64,000 nt of DNA, from positions 23,501 through 87,500 of the forward strand of contig NZ_QXFI01000029.1 of the NCBI RefSeq assembly GCF_003584135.1. The letters are read 5' to 3'. The position numbers and the translations under genes were made by a program. The notes under the pieces are model-generated. The model worked only from the letters and a program-made list of their open reading frames with translations, ran no database searches and was not told the origin of the DNA. Shown here piece by piece: positions 41,584 to 51,488 of this stretch. How positions within the stretch are numbered: position 1 is the first letter of the stretch; each line of letters opens with the position of its first letter. The DNA comes from Flagellimonas pelagia (GTDB lineage: Bacteria > Bacteroidota > Bacteroidia > Flavobacteriales > Flavobacteriaceae).

Positions 41584-42252
41584 TTATTGTAACCGGTTGG
41601 ACAATTCTTCATAATATGGGTTAACACTTACATCCTGAAGATAATGGGAATAGGTTTCGTTCCTTTTGTCCGATAAAAAATCGAAGATCAAGAGCTCAAC
41701 CAAAGGTTCGTTGGCCTTTTCTCCAAAATTTTGTAGCTCGGAGAACCATTTTTTCATGTTGAGTTTTTTACTTGCCTCACTGGGGTAATCCACAAAATCA
41801 TAGGCCATTTGCTCCTTCAAAATTTCCCATTCCAACAATAGGGAAGATTTTGGATTGGTGGAGTTTATGGTGCAGAGCGATTGTTCCTCGAACGAGGTGG
41901 GGAACTCAACCGTATCCGTATTGTTCGCAATGAACAGCACACTCTTGCTGTTGTTGCATTGGCCTAAAAAGTGGGCCCCAGAGGATTCTTCCGAACAGCC
42001 ATCCAAATGGATGCGGTACATGCGGTTTTCAATATTGAGGTTATCGCCTTCAAAAAGAAACCTTCCCAAAGAATCCACTTCTACCTTTTTCACAATTTGG
42101 TCCAGATACACCCGTGATGATTTTCTGTAGTCCTCCACTAAGGATAAATAGATGGTGTTACCGGCATTTTCAGGCGATACTTCCCCTAAAAATCGATACT
42201 GCGCCGATAGGAATGATATTTGGAAAAGGAAGACAAAAAAACAAAACCTCAT
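41584..42252 (-). pseudogene. N-terminal half of a split membrane LuxR-type regulator (extracytoplasmic sensor)
   Basis: This 222-codon part starts at ATG 42252, which gives a signal peptide (FFVFLFQISFLSAQ); an ATG at 42294 is also in frame. It shows a beta-rich exported region (FLGEVSPENAGNTIYLSLVE, VEVDSLGRFLFEG) of a DUF4369-like kind followed by a helical region (SSLLLEWEILKEQMAYDF, KKLNMKKWFSELQNFG). It ends in CAA-TAA, after which the same frame continues with further protein-like sequence, a membrane span and a LuxR HTH. The N-half alone could still be secreted. Confidence 0.75.
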
Positions 42253-42342
42253 AATACAGGGATGGATGTTAAAAATAGTAGTTTTGTGTAACAAAATGCG
42301 TCATTTAGCTACCAATAAGTATCATCAATCAAAATCAAAAAA

Positions 42343-42498
42343 ATGAGTTTCTGGAGAGTTTTGTTGGCCATACTTTTCCCTCCCCTTTCCGTAATCGGTA
42401 AAGGCTGCGGGTCAGTTCTGATTGTCCTTCTGTTGACGTTTTGTGGTTGGGTGCCCGGCGTTATCGCGGCATTGATCATTTTGAACAATCCCAACTAA
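42343..42498 (+). CDS. YqaE/Pmp3 family small membrane protein
   Basis: This is a 51-residue hydrophobic protein with two membrane spans. The family pattern is clear: WRVLLAILFPPLSVIGKGCG, then LIVLLLTFCGWVPGVIAALI and LNN. PMP3/YqaE proteins are small membrane peptides often induced by salt or cold stress, thought to affect membrane potential or lipid packing. It stands alone between the split regulator and the lipoprotein gene. Confidence 0.88.
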   Translation: MSFWRVLLAILFPPLSVIGKGCGSVLIVLLLTFCGWVPGVIAALIILNNPN

Positions 42499-42639
42499 AA
42501 AGCTTAATTGATTCTTGTCAACAAGGTTCCACATAGTGCAATTACTTTGGTTGCTTTATTGTGGAAGAAGGGCTATTGTGCTATTTTTAGCCCGAAAGAA
42601 GGTATGTCTGCAGTACGATATGCCATTAAACACTAACCC

Positions 42640-43380
42640 ATGATCAGAAAAATCCAGTTGTTTGTTGGTCTTTTGGCCATTGCCCTAATCAGTTCGTGCA
42701 ATTTTACTGAGGAAATCCATTTGCAGGAAAACGGCTCCGGAAAGCTTTCCATCAAATTTGATGGCTCAGATATGATGGAAATGGGAGGTGAGGAACTGGC
42801 CAAAACGGATGAGAAGGCGGTGGACAGTATCATTTCCTTCAAGGATTTTTTGGAGGAGCATAAGGACAGTATTGCTCAATTGGCACCTGAAGAACAGGCT
42901 AAATTAAAACGTTTGGAACCCTTCAACCTACACATGGTGATGAATCCCGAAAAAAAGGAAATGCTGTTCGACCTGTTCAGCGATTTTAAGGATATCAGTG
43001 AGGTGAACAATGCTTTCAATACCTTTCAGGAAGCCAGTATTCTGGGGCCGAACAGCCAAAAGGCACCTGCTTCCATGCCAGCTTCAGATCAGGCCACGGA
43101 GGTAAGCTACTCTTTTTCCAAAAACAAGTTTAGCAGAACCGCCAAGATTGTCAATGAAGAACTTTTTCAAAAACAATTGGATAGTATGCAGGGGGCGGAA
43201 ATGTTCCTTTCGGGTTCTTCCTATACCCTCAAATATCACTTTCCCAAAAAAGTTAAGTCTACCACGGCCGAAGGTGCCACGTTCAGTGCAGATGGCAAGA
43301 CCATGATCTACCAAGTGGACTTCTTAGATCTCATGAAAAATCCGGCATTGCTTGACCTAGAGGTAGAACTGGAAAAATAG
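42640..43380 (+). CDS. lipoprotein, uncharacterised
   Basis: This 246-residue protein has a lipoprotein signal (LFVGLLAIALISSCN, C20). The body begins FTEEIHLQENGSGKLSIKFD, a pattern seen in several Flavobacteriaceae lipoproteins of unknown role, and has an acidic helical stretch (KDFLEEHKDSIAQLAPEEQ) plus a beta-rich C-terminal half (SSYTLKYHFPKKVKS). No enzyme motif is visible. It precedes lipB by 32 bp in the same direction, so the two may be co-transcribed. Confidence 0.75.
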   Translation: MIRKIQLFVGLLAIALISSCNFTEEIHLQENGSGKLSIKFDGSDMMEMGGEELAKTDEKAVDSIISFKDFLEEHKDSIAQLAPEEQAKLKRLEPFNLHMVMNPEKKEMLFDLFSDFKDISEVNNAFNTFQEASILGPNSQKAPASMPASDQATEVSYSFSKNKFSRTAKIVNEELFQKQLDSMQGAEMFLSGSSYTLKYHFPKKVKSTTAEGATFSADGKTMIYQVDFLDLMKNPALLDLEVELEK

Positions 43381-43400
43381 GTTCTCAACCTTTGTCTTTG

Positions 43401-43408
43401 TACCTTTG
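43401..43408 (+). promoter_or_regulatory. putative -7 box TACCTTTG ahead of lipB
   Basis: Matches the Bacteroidota TAnnTTTG element. It is only 5 bp from the chosen ATG, and the matching -33 TTTG is not clear. Confidence 0.35.
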
Positions 43409-43412
43409 TGGT

Positions 43413-44129
43413 ATGAACAAGATAGTTGCGGTACAGGATTTGGGCTACAAGGACTATAAAGAGACCTGGGACTACCAAGAAGCTCTTTTTAAGGATGTTG
43501 TGGACACCAAGGTGAGGAACCGAAGGGAGGACACAAACGTGGAAACCCCTAATCATTTTTTGTACGTGGAGCACCCCCATGTGTATACCTTGGGCAAGAG
43601 TGGAGATATTGACAATTTGTTGGTAGATGAAAAGGTACTCGCGACTAAGGGAGCTACTTTTTACAAGATCAATCGCGGTGGGGATATTACCTATCATGGA
43701 CCCGGACAGATTGTGGGCTACCCAATATTAGATCTGGATAACTTCTTCACGGACATCCACAAATACCTGCGTTTTTTGGAGGAAATGGTGATTCTAACCT
43801 TGGCCGAATATGGTATTAAAGCCGAACGCTCTCAAGGCGAAACAGGTGTTTGGTTGGATGTGGGAACACCCTTTGCCCGAAAGATTTGCGCCATGGGCAT
43901 ACGCGCCAGCCGCTGGGTGACCATGCACGGTTTTGCCCTGAACGTAAATGCCGATCTGGGCTATTTTGATATGATGATTCCCTGTGGCATCAAAGGCAAG
44001 GCGGTAACTTCCCTAAATGTGGAGCTCGGTAAAAAAGAAGTGGATGTAGAGGAAGTGAAAGCAAAACTCCTGAAACATTTTGCCGCTTTGTTTGAAGCGG
44101 AATTGGTGCGAACACAAGTAGGGGTATAA
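43413..44129 (+). CDS. lipB: octanoyl-ACP:protein N-octanoyltransferase (lipoate biosynthesis)
   Basis: This 238-residue enzyme starts at ATG 43413 (an upstream in-frame ATG at 43392 overlaps the promoter). It transfers octanoate from ACP to lipoyl domains. Motifs are GGDITYHGPGQIVGYPILDL, the catalytic Lys in ARKICAMGIRA, and the catalytic Cys in IPCGIKGKAVTSL. TACCTTTG (43401-43408) sits 5 bp before the start, so if used as the -7 box the mRNA would be nearly leaderless. Length is normal. Confidence 0.95.
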   Translation: MNKIVAVQDLGYKDYKETWDYQEALFKDVVDTKVRNRREDTNVETPNHFLYVEHPHVYTLGKSGDIDNLLVDEKVLATKGATFYKINRGGDITYHGPGQIVGYPILDLDNFFTDIHKYLRFLEEMVILTLAEYGIKAERSQGETGVWLDVGTPFARKICAMGIRASRWVTMHGFALNVNADLGYFDMMIPCGIKGKAVTSLNVELGKKEVDVEEVKAKLLKHFAALFEAELVRTQVGV

Positions 44130-44298
44130 CCTTCTGAAAATACATAACTTCACTAACTTGTGCTGAACATGATTCGGTATCTGCCGATATATTCATTTAA
44201 AAACAAGTCATACCTTTAACGGGACCTGCAATATTGTAAATTCATTCACTTTGTGGTATTTGACAATCTGAACGTTTTGTTTAACCGATAAATGAATT

Positions 44299-45792
44299 AT
44301 GAAACTAAAATTTGTTCTAATATTCTTGCTTTTTCTGAATCAAATCAAGGCACAGCAAAGAAATCCACAGGATAGTGGCAGGCAAAATTACTTTTCAGAA
44401 CTAAAGACGGCAGGAAAGTTATTTGCTGACGACTTTTATCCTAATTATGCTAAGTTTTATGCTTTGACGGAAAAAAAATTTGTTATCAAAATTGATTCTG
44501 TCAGAGAAGGGTTCAATGCAATCTTAAACAAATTTGAGCATGCCCTTGCACCTGATTTTGTCAGCGTACAACGATCGGAGATTAAATACTATTTTGATAA
44601 ACTCCTTATAGATTATCCGTTGACCCATTATATTTATACTGGAAAAAAATCAAAGAAAAAATCATCAATCCATGAAATAATGAAGGGCAATCTTATCGCT
44701 CTTAACAAACCTGAGCTTTTAGGAAATTCGGATTATTTCAATTATGTCAAATCATTTTTTTCTTACGAAACTCATATTGAGCTGAAGCACCCCATATACA
44801 GAAGTCTTGATAATCAACACCTGAATGCTGTATGGAAGCTGATACCACAATTCATATCCAACCCTAAATGTCAAGACTTTTGGAAGGCCGAATATTTGTA
44901 TAACCATATTGACAATAATGGAATCAAAAACATACAGAGTATTTATGAAGATTTTATATCGACTTGCGAGGACAGTGTTCTTTTGAAAAAGGTTGCTGAC
45001 GTATATTCCGAAGATTTTGAAGGTAGGCGCGGACATTTAATTAAAACGTATAAAACTGTCGGGGATTTTGATTTGGACATGCATATTTTTTTGCCGGAGA
45101 GCTTAATGAAAGACAAAAAAAGGCAAGTAATTGTCTATTTTCACGGTGGAAGCTGGTCAGAAGGGAAACCAGATTGGTTTTTTTCTGCATGTGAAAGCTA
45201 TGCAAAAAAAGGTTGGGTTGCTTGTGCAGTAGAATATAGAACTTACGGAAGACACGGAACATTACCTTTTGCCTCTGTTATGGATGCAAAATCGGCCATA
45301 CGCTGGTTAAGGAAACACTCAATGGAATATAATATTGACCCTGATAAAATTGTAGCATCTGGGAACTCTGCTGGTGGACACTTAGTATTATGTGCGGCGT
45401 TGGCTGACAAATGGAATGAAAAAACAGATGATTTAAAATTTAGTCCCGTACCAAATGTTTTAATGATCAATTCGGGCGTTTACGATTTAACGGACCAAAA
45501 TACTGCATGGATTAGAAAAGATTTAAAAAACAAAGATCTTGTAAGAGAAATTTCCCCAAACTATCTTGTTAAAAAAACCATGCCACCCACATTAATTATT
45601 CATGGGTCCGAAGATAGAAACGTCCCCTATTCAACTGCCCAAAAATTTGTAGAGGAAATGACAAAGGCGGGCAACACTACAATTGATTTTCATACATTGA
45701 AAGGAGCGGAACATTTTATTTGGTTTGACCCGAAATATTCTTCAGAAGTTTCAAAACTAAGAACTGAATTTTTAAACAGATTAGAATATTGA
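44299..45792 (+). CDS. exported alpha/beta hydrolase (esterase) with an N-terminal helical domain
   Basis: This 497-residue protein has a signal peptide (FVLIFLLFLNQIKAQ). Residues about 25-260 are helical and unassigned; they resemble the helical domain that precedes thioredoxin modules in TlpA-like proteins. The C-terminal half is an esterase: oxyanion HGGSWSEG (H282), nucleophile S357 in GNSAGGH, acid D439 in HGSEDRNVPY and base H472 in GAEHFIWF. It probably hydrolyses small esters outside the cytoplasm. It is AT-rich relative to its neighbours, so it may be an acquired gene. Confidence 0.85.
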   Translation: MKLKFVLIFLLFLNQIKAQQRNPQDSGRQNYFSELKTAGKLFADDFYPNYAKFYALTEKKFVIKIDSVREGFNAILNKFEHALAPDFVSVQRSEIKYYFDKLLIDYPLTHYIYTGKKSKKKSSIHEIMKGNLIALNKPELLGNSDYFNYVKSFFSYETHIELKHPIYRSLDNQHLNAVWKLIPQFISNPKCQDFWKAEYLYNHIDNNGIKNIQSIYEDFISTCEDSVLLKKVADVYSEDFEGRRGHLIKTYKTVGDFDLDMHIFLPESLMKDKKRQVIVYFHGGSWSEGKPDWFFSACESYAKKGWVACAVEYRTYGRHGTLPFASVMDAKSAIRWLRKHSMEYNIDPDKIVASGNSAGGHLVLCAALADKWNEKTDDLKFSPVPNVLMINSGVYDLTDQNTAWIRKDLKNKDLVREISPNYLVKKTMPPTLIIHGSEDRNVPYSTAQKFVEEMTKAGNTTIDFHTLKGAEHFIWFDPKYSSEVSKLRTEFLNRLEY

Positions 45793-45979
45793 CACAAAAA
45801 TACGACGGGCAACATTAGTTGGACGTTATAGTTGGCTGACGTGCATAATTTAAGTAGATTGCCATTATTGACTTTTCTAATGAATTTGTGCCGATATTCA
45901 ATGACTGCCATAACAATTCCATACTTTGAACCCATAATGCCATTTGAGCAAACCTTTAAAATCCCGATGTGCCAAATAT

Positions 45980-46009
45980 AAAAAAACCGAGGCATTGCCT
46001 CGGTTTTTT
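45980..46009. terminator. bidirectional terminator between esterase and TapB-like genes
   Basis: CCGAGGCA/TGCCTCGG with a one-base loop has A-run and T-run flanks on both strands (AAAAAA on the left, TTTTTT on the right). It sits between convergent genes. Confidence 0.9.
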
Positions 46010-46029
46010 GTTTTGCTTATGAGATAAAA

Positions 46030-46722
46030 TTATTTGCTGAACTGCGTTAACATGGAGCTGGCCATCAGTTTGCCGCTTTTGTTGTAGGATTCTTGTTTTA
46101 TCATGCCCACACCTTCGGCCAACCATACACGTGAAGGTGAGGTCTGGTTGTTCATCATCATTTTGGTTTTCGTTTCACTGTAGATCACATAACAGTCAAA
46201 AGTGCCCGCTGGTGTGGTCACGCTTTCCTTTTTTTCTACTTTGCGGTTAATGGTCTCCACGTTCATGTTCATGTTGATGGCTCCGCCCATTTTCATTTTC
46301 ACGTTTACGTTGCCGTCGGGAAGAGCCTGTCCTATACTCAAATTGTTGGGCCATTCCACATCCGTTCCGGTTATATCGACTTCCATTTGGCCAAGTTGGT
46401 TTAACATCTGTTCGTTCATCAACGATTTAAAATCGACCTTTACGGCATTGCCATCACAAGTAATGTTGTATTCCGAAGAATAGGTGTTGCCCTTTTTGTC
46501 GGCGATGTCCATCACCATGGTGGCGGAAATGTTGTCCCCAGATCCATTTACGTTGGTGACCTTATAATTGATCTTTCCTTCCTCATTGCCTTTTTTGTCG
46601 TAACTGGTGTACTCAAAATTGGCACCATCTACCATGGGATAATATTGACTGCAAGAGGTTTGACCAAAGGATAGGTTCAGGGCAAAAAAGGTGGTCAGGA
46701 TAAATAAAAATTTCGATTTCAT
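46030..46722 (-). CDS. TapB-like / DUF3108-type exported protein
   Basis: This 230-residue protein has a signal peptide (FLFILTTFFALNLSFGQ). It begins QYYPMVDGANFEYTSYDKKG and contains VTTPAGTFDCYVIYSETKTK and VWLAEGVGMIKQESYNKSGK. This order (an input region, then PAGTF, then WLAEGVGMVK) is typical of the TapB/DUF3108 beta-barrel proteins of the envelope. It carries no enzyme residues. It lies 15 bp downstream of the OmpA-family gene, in the same direction, so an operon is likely. Confidence 0.82.
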   Translation of the reverse strand: MKSKFLFILTTFFALNLSFGQTSCSQYYPMVDGANFEYTSYDKKGNEEGKINYKVTNVNGSGDNISATMVMDIADKKGNTYSSEYNITCDGNAVKVDFKSLMNEQMLNQLGQMEVDITGTDVEWPNNLSIGQALPDGNVNVKMKMGGAINMNMNVETINRKVEKKESVTTPAGTFDCYVIYSETKTKMMMNNQTSPSRVWLAEGVGMIKQESYNKSGKLMASSMLTQFSK

Positions 46723-46737
46723 GATATAGTGTCTTGG

Positions 46738-48054
46738 TTATAGTTTAATGAATTCCACTCGGCGGTTCTGCGATTTGCCTTCTGGCGTGCTATTGTCGCC
46801 CACAGGCTCGCTTTCCCCTTTTCCTTCGGAAACCAATCGGTCCGCACCAATACCATATACAGAGACCAAGCTATTTTTAACGGCTTCGGCCCGATCTTTG
46901 GAAAGTTTCAGGTTGTTTTCATCCGAACCATCGGCATCGGTATGCCCCACGATTTTTAATTTGATGGCCGCATCCTGTTGAAGCACTTGTGAAATCTGAC
47001 GGATGATACCCATGGATTGGGGCAAAATGGTAGCCGATCCCGAATTAAATAGAATGCCATTGGTGGAGATTTTTCCTTCCGCCAATAACTTTCGACGAAG
47101 GTCTACACCACCCTCATTAATTTTAAGATTGCTGATCAGCAATCGCTCTCCATTCCCTTGTTCGTCAACCCCATTGACTTTAAACTTGAGATAGTTGATC
47201 AGTTCGGGTCTTACCACAAATTGAGGGAGATCCACAATCTTGGTCTCGTTGAGCCAAAGGCGGTAGCGGTTCTTGTTCACGGCAATAGAAACGTGTACGA
47301 TGTCTTGGAATACCTCTCGCAGATCACGTTGCAGGGTATTGGTAATGGGGGAGGGATCCTTGTCAAAATCATTGTCAACTTTCACTCCCACCGCAATGTA
47401 CTGACAGAAATTTAAGGTTGCCATCACGTTACTTTCACTAGTAGTCAAGTTTGGGGTTTCGGAAAGATAGATTTCTAAGGTGGCCAAGGAACTGGTATTC
47501 CGGCTCAGGTTGGTTGCCTTAAGGTCAAATTCCACTGTATAATCTTCCGGCAGTTTTCGAGGTAGGTTGGGTATGGTCAGGCTCTTGTTGGCAATGGCAT
47601 ACCATTTGTCGGATGAACCTTCCAGATTGACTACCTCACCAGAGCCATTGGTGTTCCATTTTGCAGGGAAATCACCGATAAAATCCTGGTTGAAATCATC
47701 GTAATAAAGGGGTTTGTCACCTGGAACAAAATCAAACTTGCTGTATACTTCCAAGGTTTTGGGGCCTGCGGAAACTTTAGTTCCTGCCACAGGTGCTTCA
47801 TCGGAGCCAGGATTGTTGTTTCCGGTATTTTTATTGGTGTTGGGTGCCTGTCCTTGGCCGGAGCCTGGTTCCAAAATACTGTCTAGGGCCTGATCGGTCT
47901 TTTTGGAAGCTTCTTTGTCCACCCGTTGTTCCACGGTGCGCTCCGCCGCATTTTGGGCTTTTTTGGCCAGTTTTTTAAGAAACTGCGCCTGCGTCCCGGA
48001 ACCGATAAGCAAGAATAGGGTCAAACAATAGAATAGTTTGTTGGAGGTTTTCAT
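46738..48054 (-). CDS. OmpA family outer-membrane protein
   Basis: This 438-residue protein starts at ATG 48054, which gives a signal peptide (LFYCLTLFLLIGSGTQAQ); a 17-codon upstream extension is open but unlikely. A Lys-rich helical part (KKLAKKAQNAAERTVEQR) and a Gly/Asn/Pro-rich linker lead to a jelly-roll-like middle (FDFVPGDKPLYYDDFNQDF) and a C-terminal OmpA/MotB peptidoglycan-binding domain (about residues 330-438, KIVGHTDADGSDENNLKLS, SQNRRVEF). It anchors the envelope to the wall. It heads a two-gene set with the TapB-like gene. Confidence 0.88.
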   Translation of the reverse strand: MKTSNKLFYCLTLFLLIGSGTQAQFLKKLAKKAQNAAERTVEQRVDKEASKKTDQALDSILEPGSGQGQAPNTNKNTGNNNPGSDEAPVAGTKVSAGPKTLEVYSKFDFVPGDKPLYYDDFNQDFIGDFPAKWNTNGSGEVVNLEGSSDKWYAIANKSLTIPNLPRKLPEDYTVEFDLKATNLSRNTSSLATLEIYLSETPNLTTSESNVMATLNFCQYIAVGVKVDNDFDKDPSPITNTLQRDLREVFQDIVHVSIAVNKNRYRLWLNETKIVDLPQFVVRPELINYLKFKVNGVDEQGNGERLLISNLKINEGGVDLRRKLLAEGKISTNGILFNSGSATILPQSMGIIRQISQVLQQDAAIKLKIVGHTDADGSDENNLKLSKDRAEAVKNSLVSVYGIGADRLVSEGKGESEPVGDNSTPEGKSQNRRVEFIKL

Positions 48055-48173
48055 TTTAGTGTGTTTTGGTTTGTATCGAAAAAGCAATGCTATCGAAACT
48101 ATCAAAACAATGTATTCCTACTAACCGAAAATGTATGGCCTGCTCAAAGAATTGTATAGGTCGTAAACGAAGG

Positions 48174-50630
48174 TCAATTCATCTTGTACACAATCAAGGA
48201 ATTATCCTGATCCTTGGCCACCAATTCCAAATTTTTGTCGTTGTCCATGTCGGTAAGGTCGATCAAGGAGCTTCCAAATACCGGGAAATTGGAAATAGGT
48301 TTGGCTTGACTGTCAAAAAGATAGATTTTTTGGTTCTGGATATCGGTTACACTTACATAGATTTTGTCGTAGATATAAAAAATCTTGGGCTTGGTGTAGA
48401 CCCCAAGATCCAGTTCCACTTTTCTGCCTTTTATGGTCAGAATATTGTCGTCCATGAAAACCAAGGTGTTGCTCGTGGCATACATGCCATGATCTTTGTT
48501 CATGTTAAAATTGGTGGCCGTCAATTTCCCCTTGGTATCTATTTGATGGAGCACACCTGTTTTGTTGGTCACGGAGAATTTGTTCTTATATAGGAAGACC
48601 TCATTGTTTGAAAAATCGATTTTTTCGGCCACCTTGATTCGGTCGCTTCCGGTTCTGTGCAATATTTTAAGGGTATTGTCCTCCAGTTTGAAGACTAGAT
48701 AGTCCTTATTGGCCACCCTAAAATGCTGGGGAACCCCTAAAATGTTGCTCGGAGCCTCGGTGAACTTGAATCCGCCCACAATCTTTGCCTGGTTGTTGTA
48801 CATGAACACCTTGCGGCCTTGTGTGATCACAAAACGGTAATCTTTTTTGCCTTCGTAATCAAAAATGGCCAAGGGATTGAGGTTGCCACCCTCAAAATCA
48901 ATCTTGAAAGGAGGTACGTCCTCACCGTTCCGATCCACGATCATAAATTGGTCGTTCGTGCAAAAAGCCAACTGTAACCTTCCATTTTTGTAAATGTCCA
49001 CCTGTTGGATAGGGGGTTGGATCCTGCCTTCTAGTTGTTTGGTCCATAACACTTTTCCATCTGTGGAGATAAGATACAGAACATTGTTGCGGTCCTGCAC
49101 CACAATTTCTTTCTTGTTGGTCCTGTGATTGGTTACAAATTGTGGGTCTATGGCCAAGTCGGTGTCCAATTCCAAGGTAAAGAGTGGGGTAACCGTATTG
49201 CTTTCCTGTGTTTTTCCAATTTTGGAAACCAAAATATTGAAATGTGCAAAATCACTGTCTGCTACCAATTGCGATGCAAAGCTGTGTTCATCCAAGTCAA
49301 CTTTTTTAATGGACTCGAACACTTCCGGGGCAAGGTCTTTCTCCGCAAAATAATCGATGCCCGAGGCGTCGGAGACAAAAAGTACACTGGACTCACTCGC
49401 CAGTGGAGCCTTCGCAGTCTTATATACGGGTGCATTGGCAAAGGATGATGTGCTTTTATAGTTGCTGATGATGGTCTGGAGTGTTTCTTTATCCTGTGCA
49501 TAGATAAAGCTGTTTTCCAGAATAGTACAATAGTTGGATGCAAAGTCACGAACCAAAGGCGTAAAACTGTTTTCTATGAATTTCTTGTCGGGGAGTTCCA
49601 TGATTTCGCTTCCTTGGTAGGTTTCAGCACCCGTTTTATTGGCATCCATATAATTGTAAAGACTTTCGGTGCCATAAGAACTCAAGAGCACGGCTTTTTG
49701 GTTGTTCAGATACATGACCCCAATCTCTTCTATGGTGTTGAATAGAGTGTCCACGGGTTTTATCCTATCCAAATAGGTGTTTTGGTTCTTGGCGAAAACT
49801 TGATAATCATCAAAAGTATACGAGACAATGGCTTGGGCGTTAAGAGGTGAAAATAGTGGAGTCTTGTTGGTCAACGGGGAAGTGCCCTTGAACAGGTTGA
49901 TGAAATTTTTGGTGGAATCAGGTGTCATGGCGATGCCTGTGAGGCTGACCTGGTCGGAATTCGCGGTAAAATCGAGGGAAACCCATTCGGCCAGAGGACT
50001 TGGGTTTTCGTTAAGCTCTTTGGTCATGGATAGCACAGATGGCGTGGTTGCCAGATTGATGAACAAAGAGGCCGATTTGTTTCCGGAAGAAGCTTCGTAC
50101 AATTTCTTTAAAGTGGGATCTATGGGATTGGCCTCTTTAGTACGGACCATGTTTTCCACAAGCAGATTGGACGAGCTAAAAACGATTTCTTTTTCCCGGG
50201 ATAGACTGAACACGGAAATATCATCCAAACTGTACTTGGTAATTTGGGCATTCTGATAGGTCAAGGTTTCAACCGTCTTATTGGCGATATCTTCCACATT
50301 GAAAAGACCTGGGGATTTTTTGGCGATCAGAACAAAGTCGTAGTTGTCCTTTCCAACCTCGTAAAGGGCCAACAAACAAATGGATTCCGTTGAAAGGGAT
50401 TCAAGCCCATTCAGCTTATTAAGGACATCCTTTAGATTGGAAAGCCCCTTCATTTTTTCCAAAAAGGTGTTGTTTTTCAACTCGCTTTTAAAATTGGTGA
50501 GGTTGTTGATCTTAACAATGAGTGAGGGGTTGGGTGGCAGTTGGTCCAATAAGGTGGCCTTGGTCTTTACCTCTTTGGTACACGATACAATTAAAAGGGT
50601 GAGCAAACAGAACAGGATCTTGTATCTCAT
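48174..50630 (-). CDS. large lipoprotein with C-terminal propeller-like repeats
   Basis: This 818-residue protein starts at ATG 50630 for a lipoprotein signal (LFCLLTLLIVSCTK). The N-terminal part (about residues 20-420) is DUF3352-like (LLDQLPPNPSLIVKINNLTN), and the C-terminal part (about 500-818) has short beta repeats with the form YLISTDGKVLW and FMIVDRNGEDV, suggesting a PQQ-like or VCBS-type propeller. It has no enzyme motif. It starts 29 bp downstream of rnhB on the same strand. The function is unknown. Confidence 0.75.
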   Translation of the reverse strand: MRYKILFCLLTLLIVSCTKEVKTKATLLDQLPPNPSLIVKINNLTNFKSELKNNTFLEKMKGLSNLKDVLNKLNGLESLSTESICLLALYEVGKDNYDFVLIAKKSPGLFNVEDIANKTVETLTYQNAQITKYSLDDISVFSLSREKEIVFSSSNLLVENMVRTKEANPIDPTLKKLYEASSGNKSASLFINLATTPSVLSMTKELNENPSPLAEWVSLDFTANSDQVSLTGIAMTPDSTKNFINLFKGTSPLTNKTPLFSPLNAQAIVSYTFDDYQVFAKNQNTYLDRIKPVDTLFNTIEEIGVMYLNNQKAVLLSSYGTESLYNYMDANKTGAETYQGSEIMELPDKKFIENSFTPLVRDFASNYCTILENSFIYAQDKETLQTIISNYKSTSSFANAPVYKTAKAPLASESSVLFVSDASGIDYFAEKDLAPEVFESIKKVDLDEHSFASQLVADSDFAHFNILVSKIGKTQESNTVTPLFTLELDTDLAIDPQFVTNHRTNKKEIVVQDRNNVLYLISTDGKVLWTKQLEGRIQPPIQQVDIYKNGRLQLAFCTNDQFMIVDRNGEDVPPFKIDFEGGNLNPLAIFDYEGKKDYRFVITQGRKVFMYNNQAKIVGGFKFTEAPSNILGVPQHFRVANKDYLVFKLEDNTLKILHRTGSDRIKVAEKIDFSNNEVFLYKNKFSVTNKTGVLHQIDTKGKLTATNFNMNKDHGMYATSNTLVFMDDNILTIKGRKVELDLGVYTKPKIFYIYDKIYVSVTDIQNQKIYLFDSQAKPISNFPVFGSSLIDLTDMDNDKNLELVAKDQDNSLIVYKMN

Positions 50631-50659
50631 TGTTGAAGTTTGAAACAAAGTTAGGATTT

Positions 50660-51256
50660 TTAAATATCCAGTGTCAATTGTTCGGGGAGTTGCCTAAAGC
50701 TTTTTCTGTGGTATTTGGTCAAACCGTATTGTTTAATGGCCTCCCGGTGCTCCTTGGTGGGGTATCCCTTGTTCTTTTTCCAGTTATACATGGGAAACTC
50801 CTCATGGATTTTTGCCATGTACTCGTCCCTATGGGTTTTGGCCAATACAGATGCTGCGGCTATGCTCATGTATTTTGAATCACCTTTTACAATGCATTCA
50901 TGGTCGATGTTCAGATAAGGTTTAAAACGATTGCCGTCAACCAATATAAAATTAGGAGGCTGTGTCATGGAATCCAAGGCACGATGCATGGCCAGAATGG
51001 AGGCGTTCAAGATGTTGATTTCGTCAATTTCATCTTGGAAAACATGGCAGACGCCAAAGGCAATAGATTCTTTTTCAAGGATTGGTCTAAGAAAATCCCT
51101 TTTGGTTTCGGATAACTGCTTGGAGTCATTCAAGATAGGATTTTCGAAACCTTCAGGCAGTATGATGGCGGCAGCGGTAACTGGGCCAGCGAGGCATCCA
51201 CGGCCCGCTTCGTCCGTTCCAGCCTCAAAAATGTCCCGATAACAAGACTTTAACAT
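50660..51256 (-). CDS. rnhB: ribonuclease HII
   Basis: This 198-residue enzyme removes RNA from RNA-DNA hybrids. Motifs are [20 protein letters not shown] (active D15/E16 region), the conserved [22 protein letters not shown], and [15 protein letters not shown] near the end. No signal peptide is present, as expected for a cytosolic enzyme. It precedes the large lipoprotein gene and may be co-transcribed with it. Confidence 0.96.
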   Translation of the reverse strand: MLKSCYRDIFEAGTDEAGRGCLAGPVTAAAIILPEGFENPILNDSKQLSETKRDFLRPILEKESIAFGVCHVFQDEIDEINILNASILAMHRALDSMTQPPNFILVDGNRFKPYLNIDHECIVKGDSKYMSIAAASVLAKTHRDEYMAKIHEEFPMYNWKKNKGYPTKEHREAIKQYGLTKYHRKSFRQLPEQLTLDI

Positions 51257-51430
51257 AGGGGTTAAAAATTTAACACACAGGCTGTTAAAATTGAATTTTA
51301 AGTTAAATAAATGTGAAATAATTTCTTACATAAAACATAATCAGAAGGTTACATTTTTAATAGATGTTAAAGTTAACAAAACTTAACCTAACGGACTGTT
51401 AATTTAGGCCATTCGTCGCTTGTTAATTTT

Positions 51431-51459
51431 TTTGTTTCTCAACTTTTTATCTAGATTTT
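51431..51459 (+). promoter_or_regulatory. putative promoter of the SusC-like gene
   Basis: TTTG (51431-51434) and TAGATTTT (51452-51459) resemble the -33 and -7 boxes of Bacteroidota with a 17-bp gap. It is about 30 bp before the ATG. Confidence 0.4.
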
Positions 51460-51488
51460 TAGCCTTGCTAATTCAAAAAAAGTAGTAC

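Noticed and set aside
42309..42494. 61-codon minus-strand frame opposite the YqaE gene
   Set aside because: It is antisense to a clear Pmp3/YqaE protein and has no protein-like pattern.
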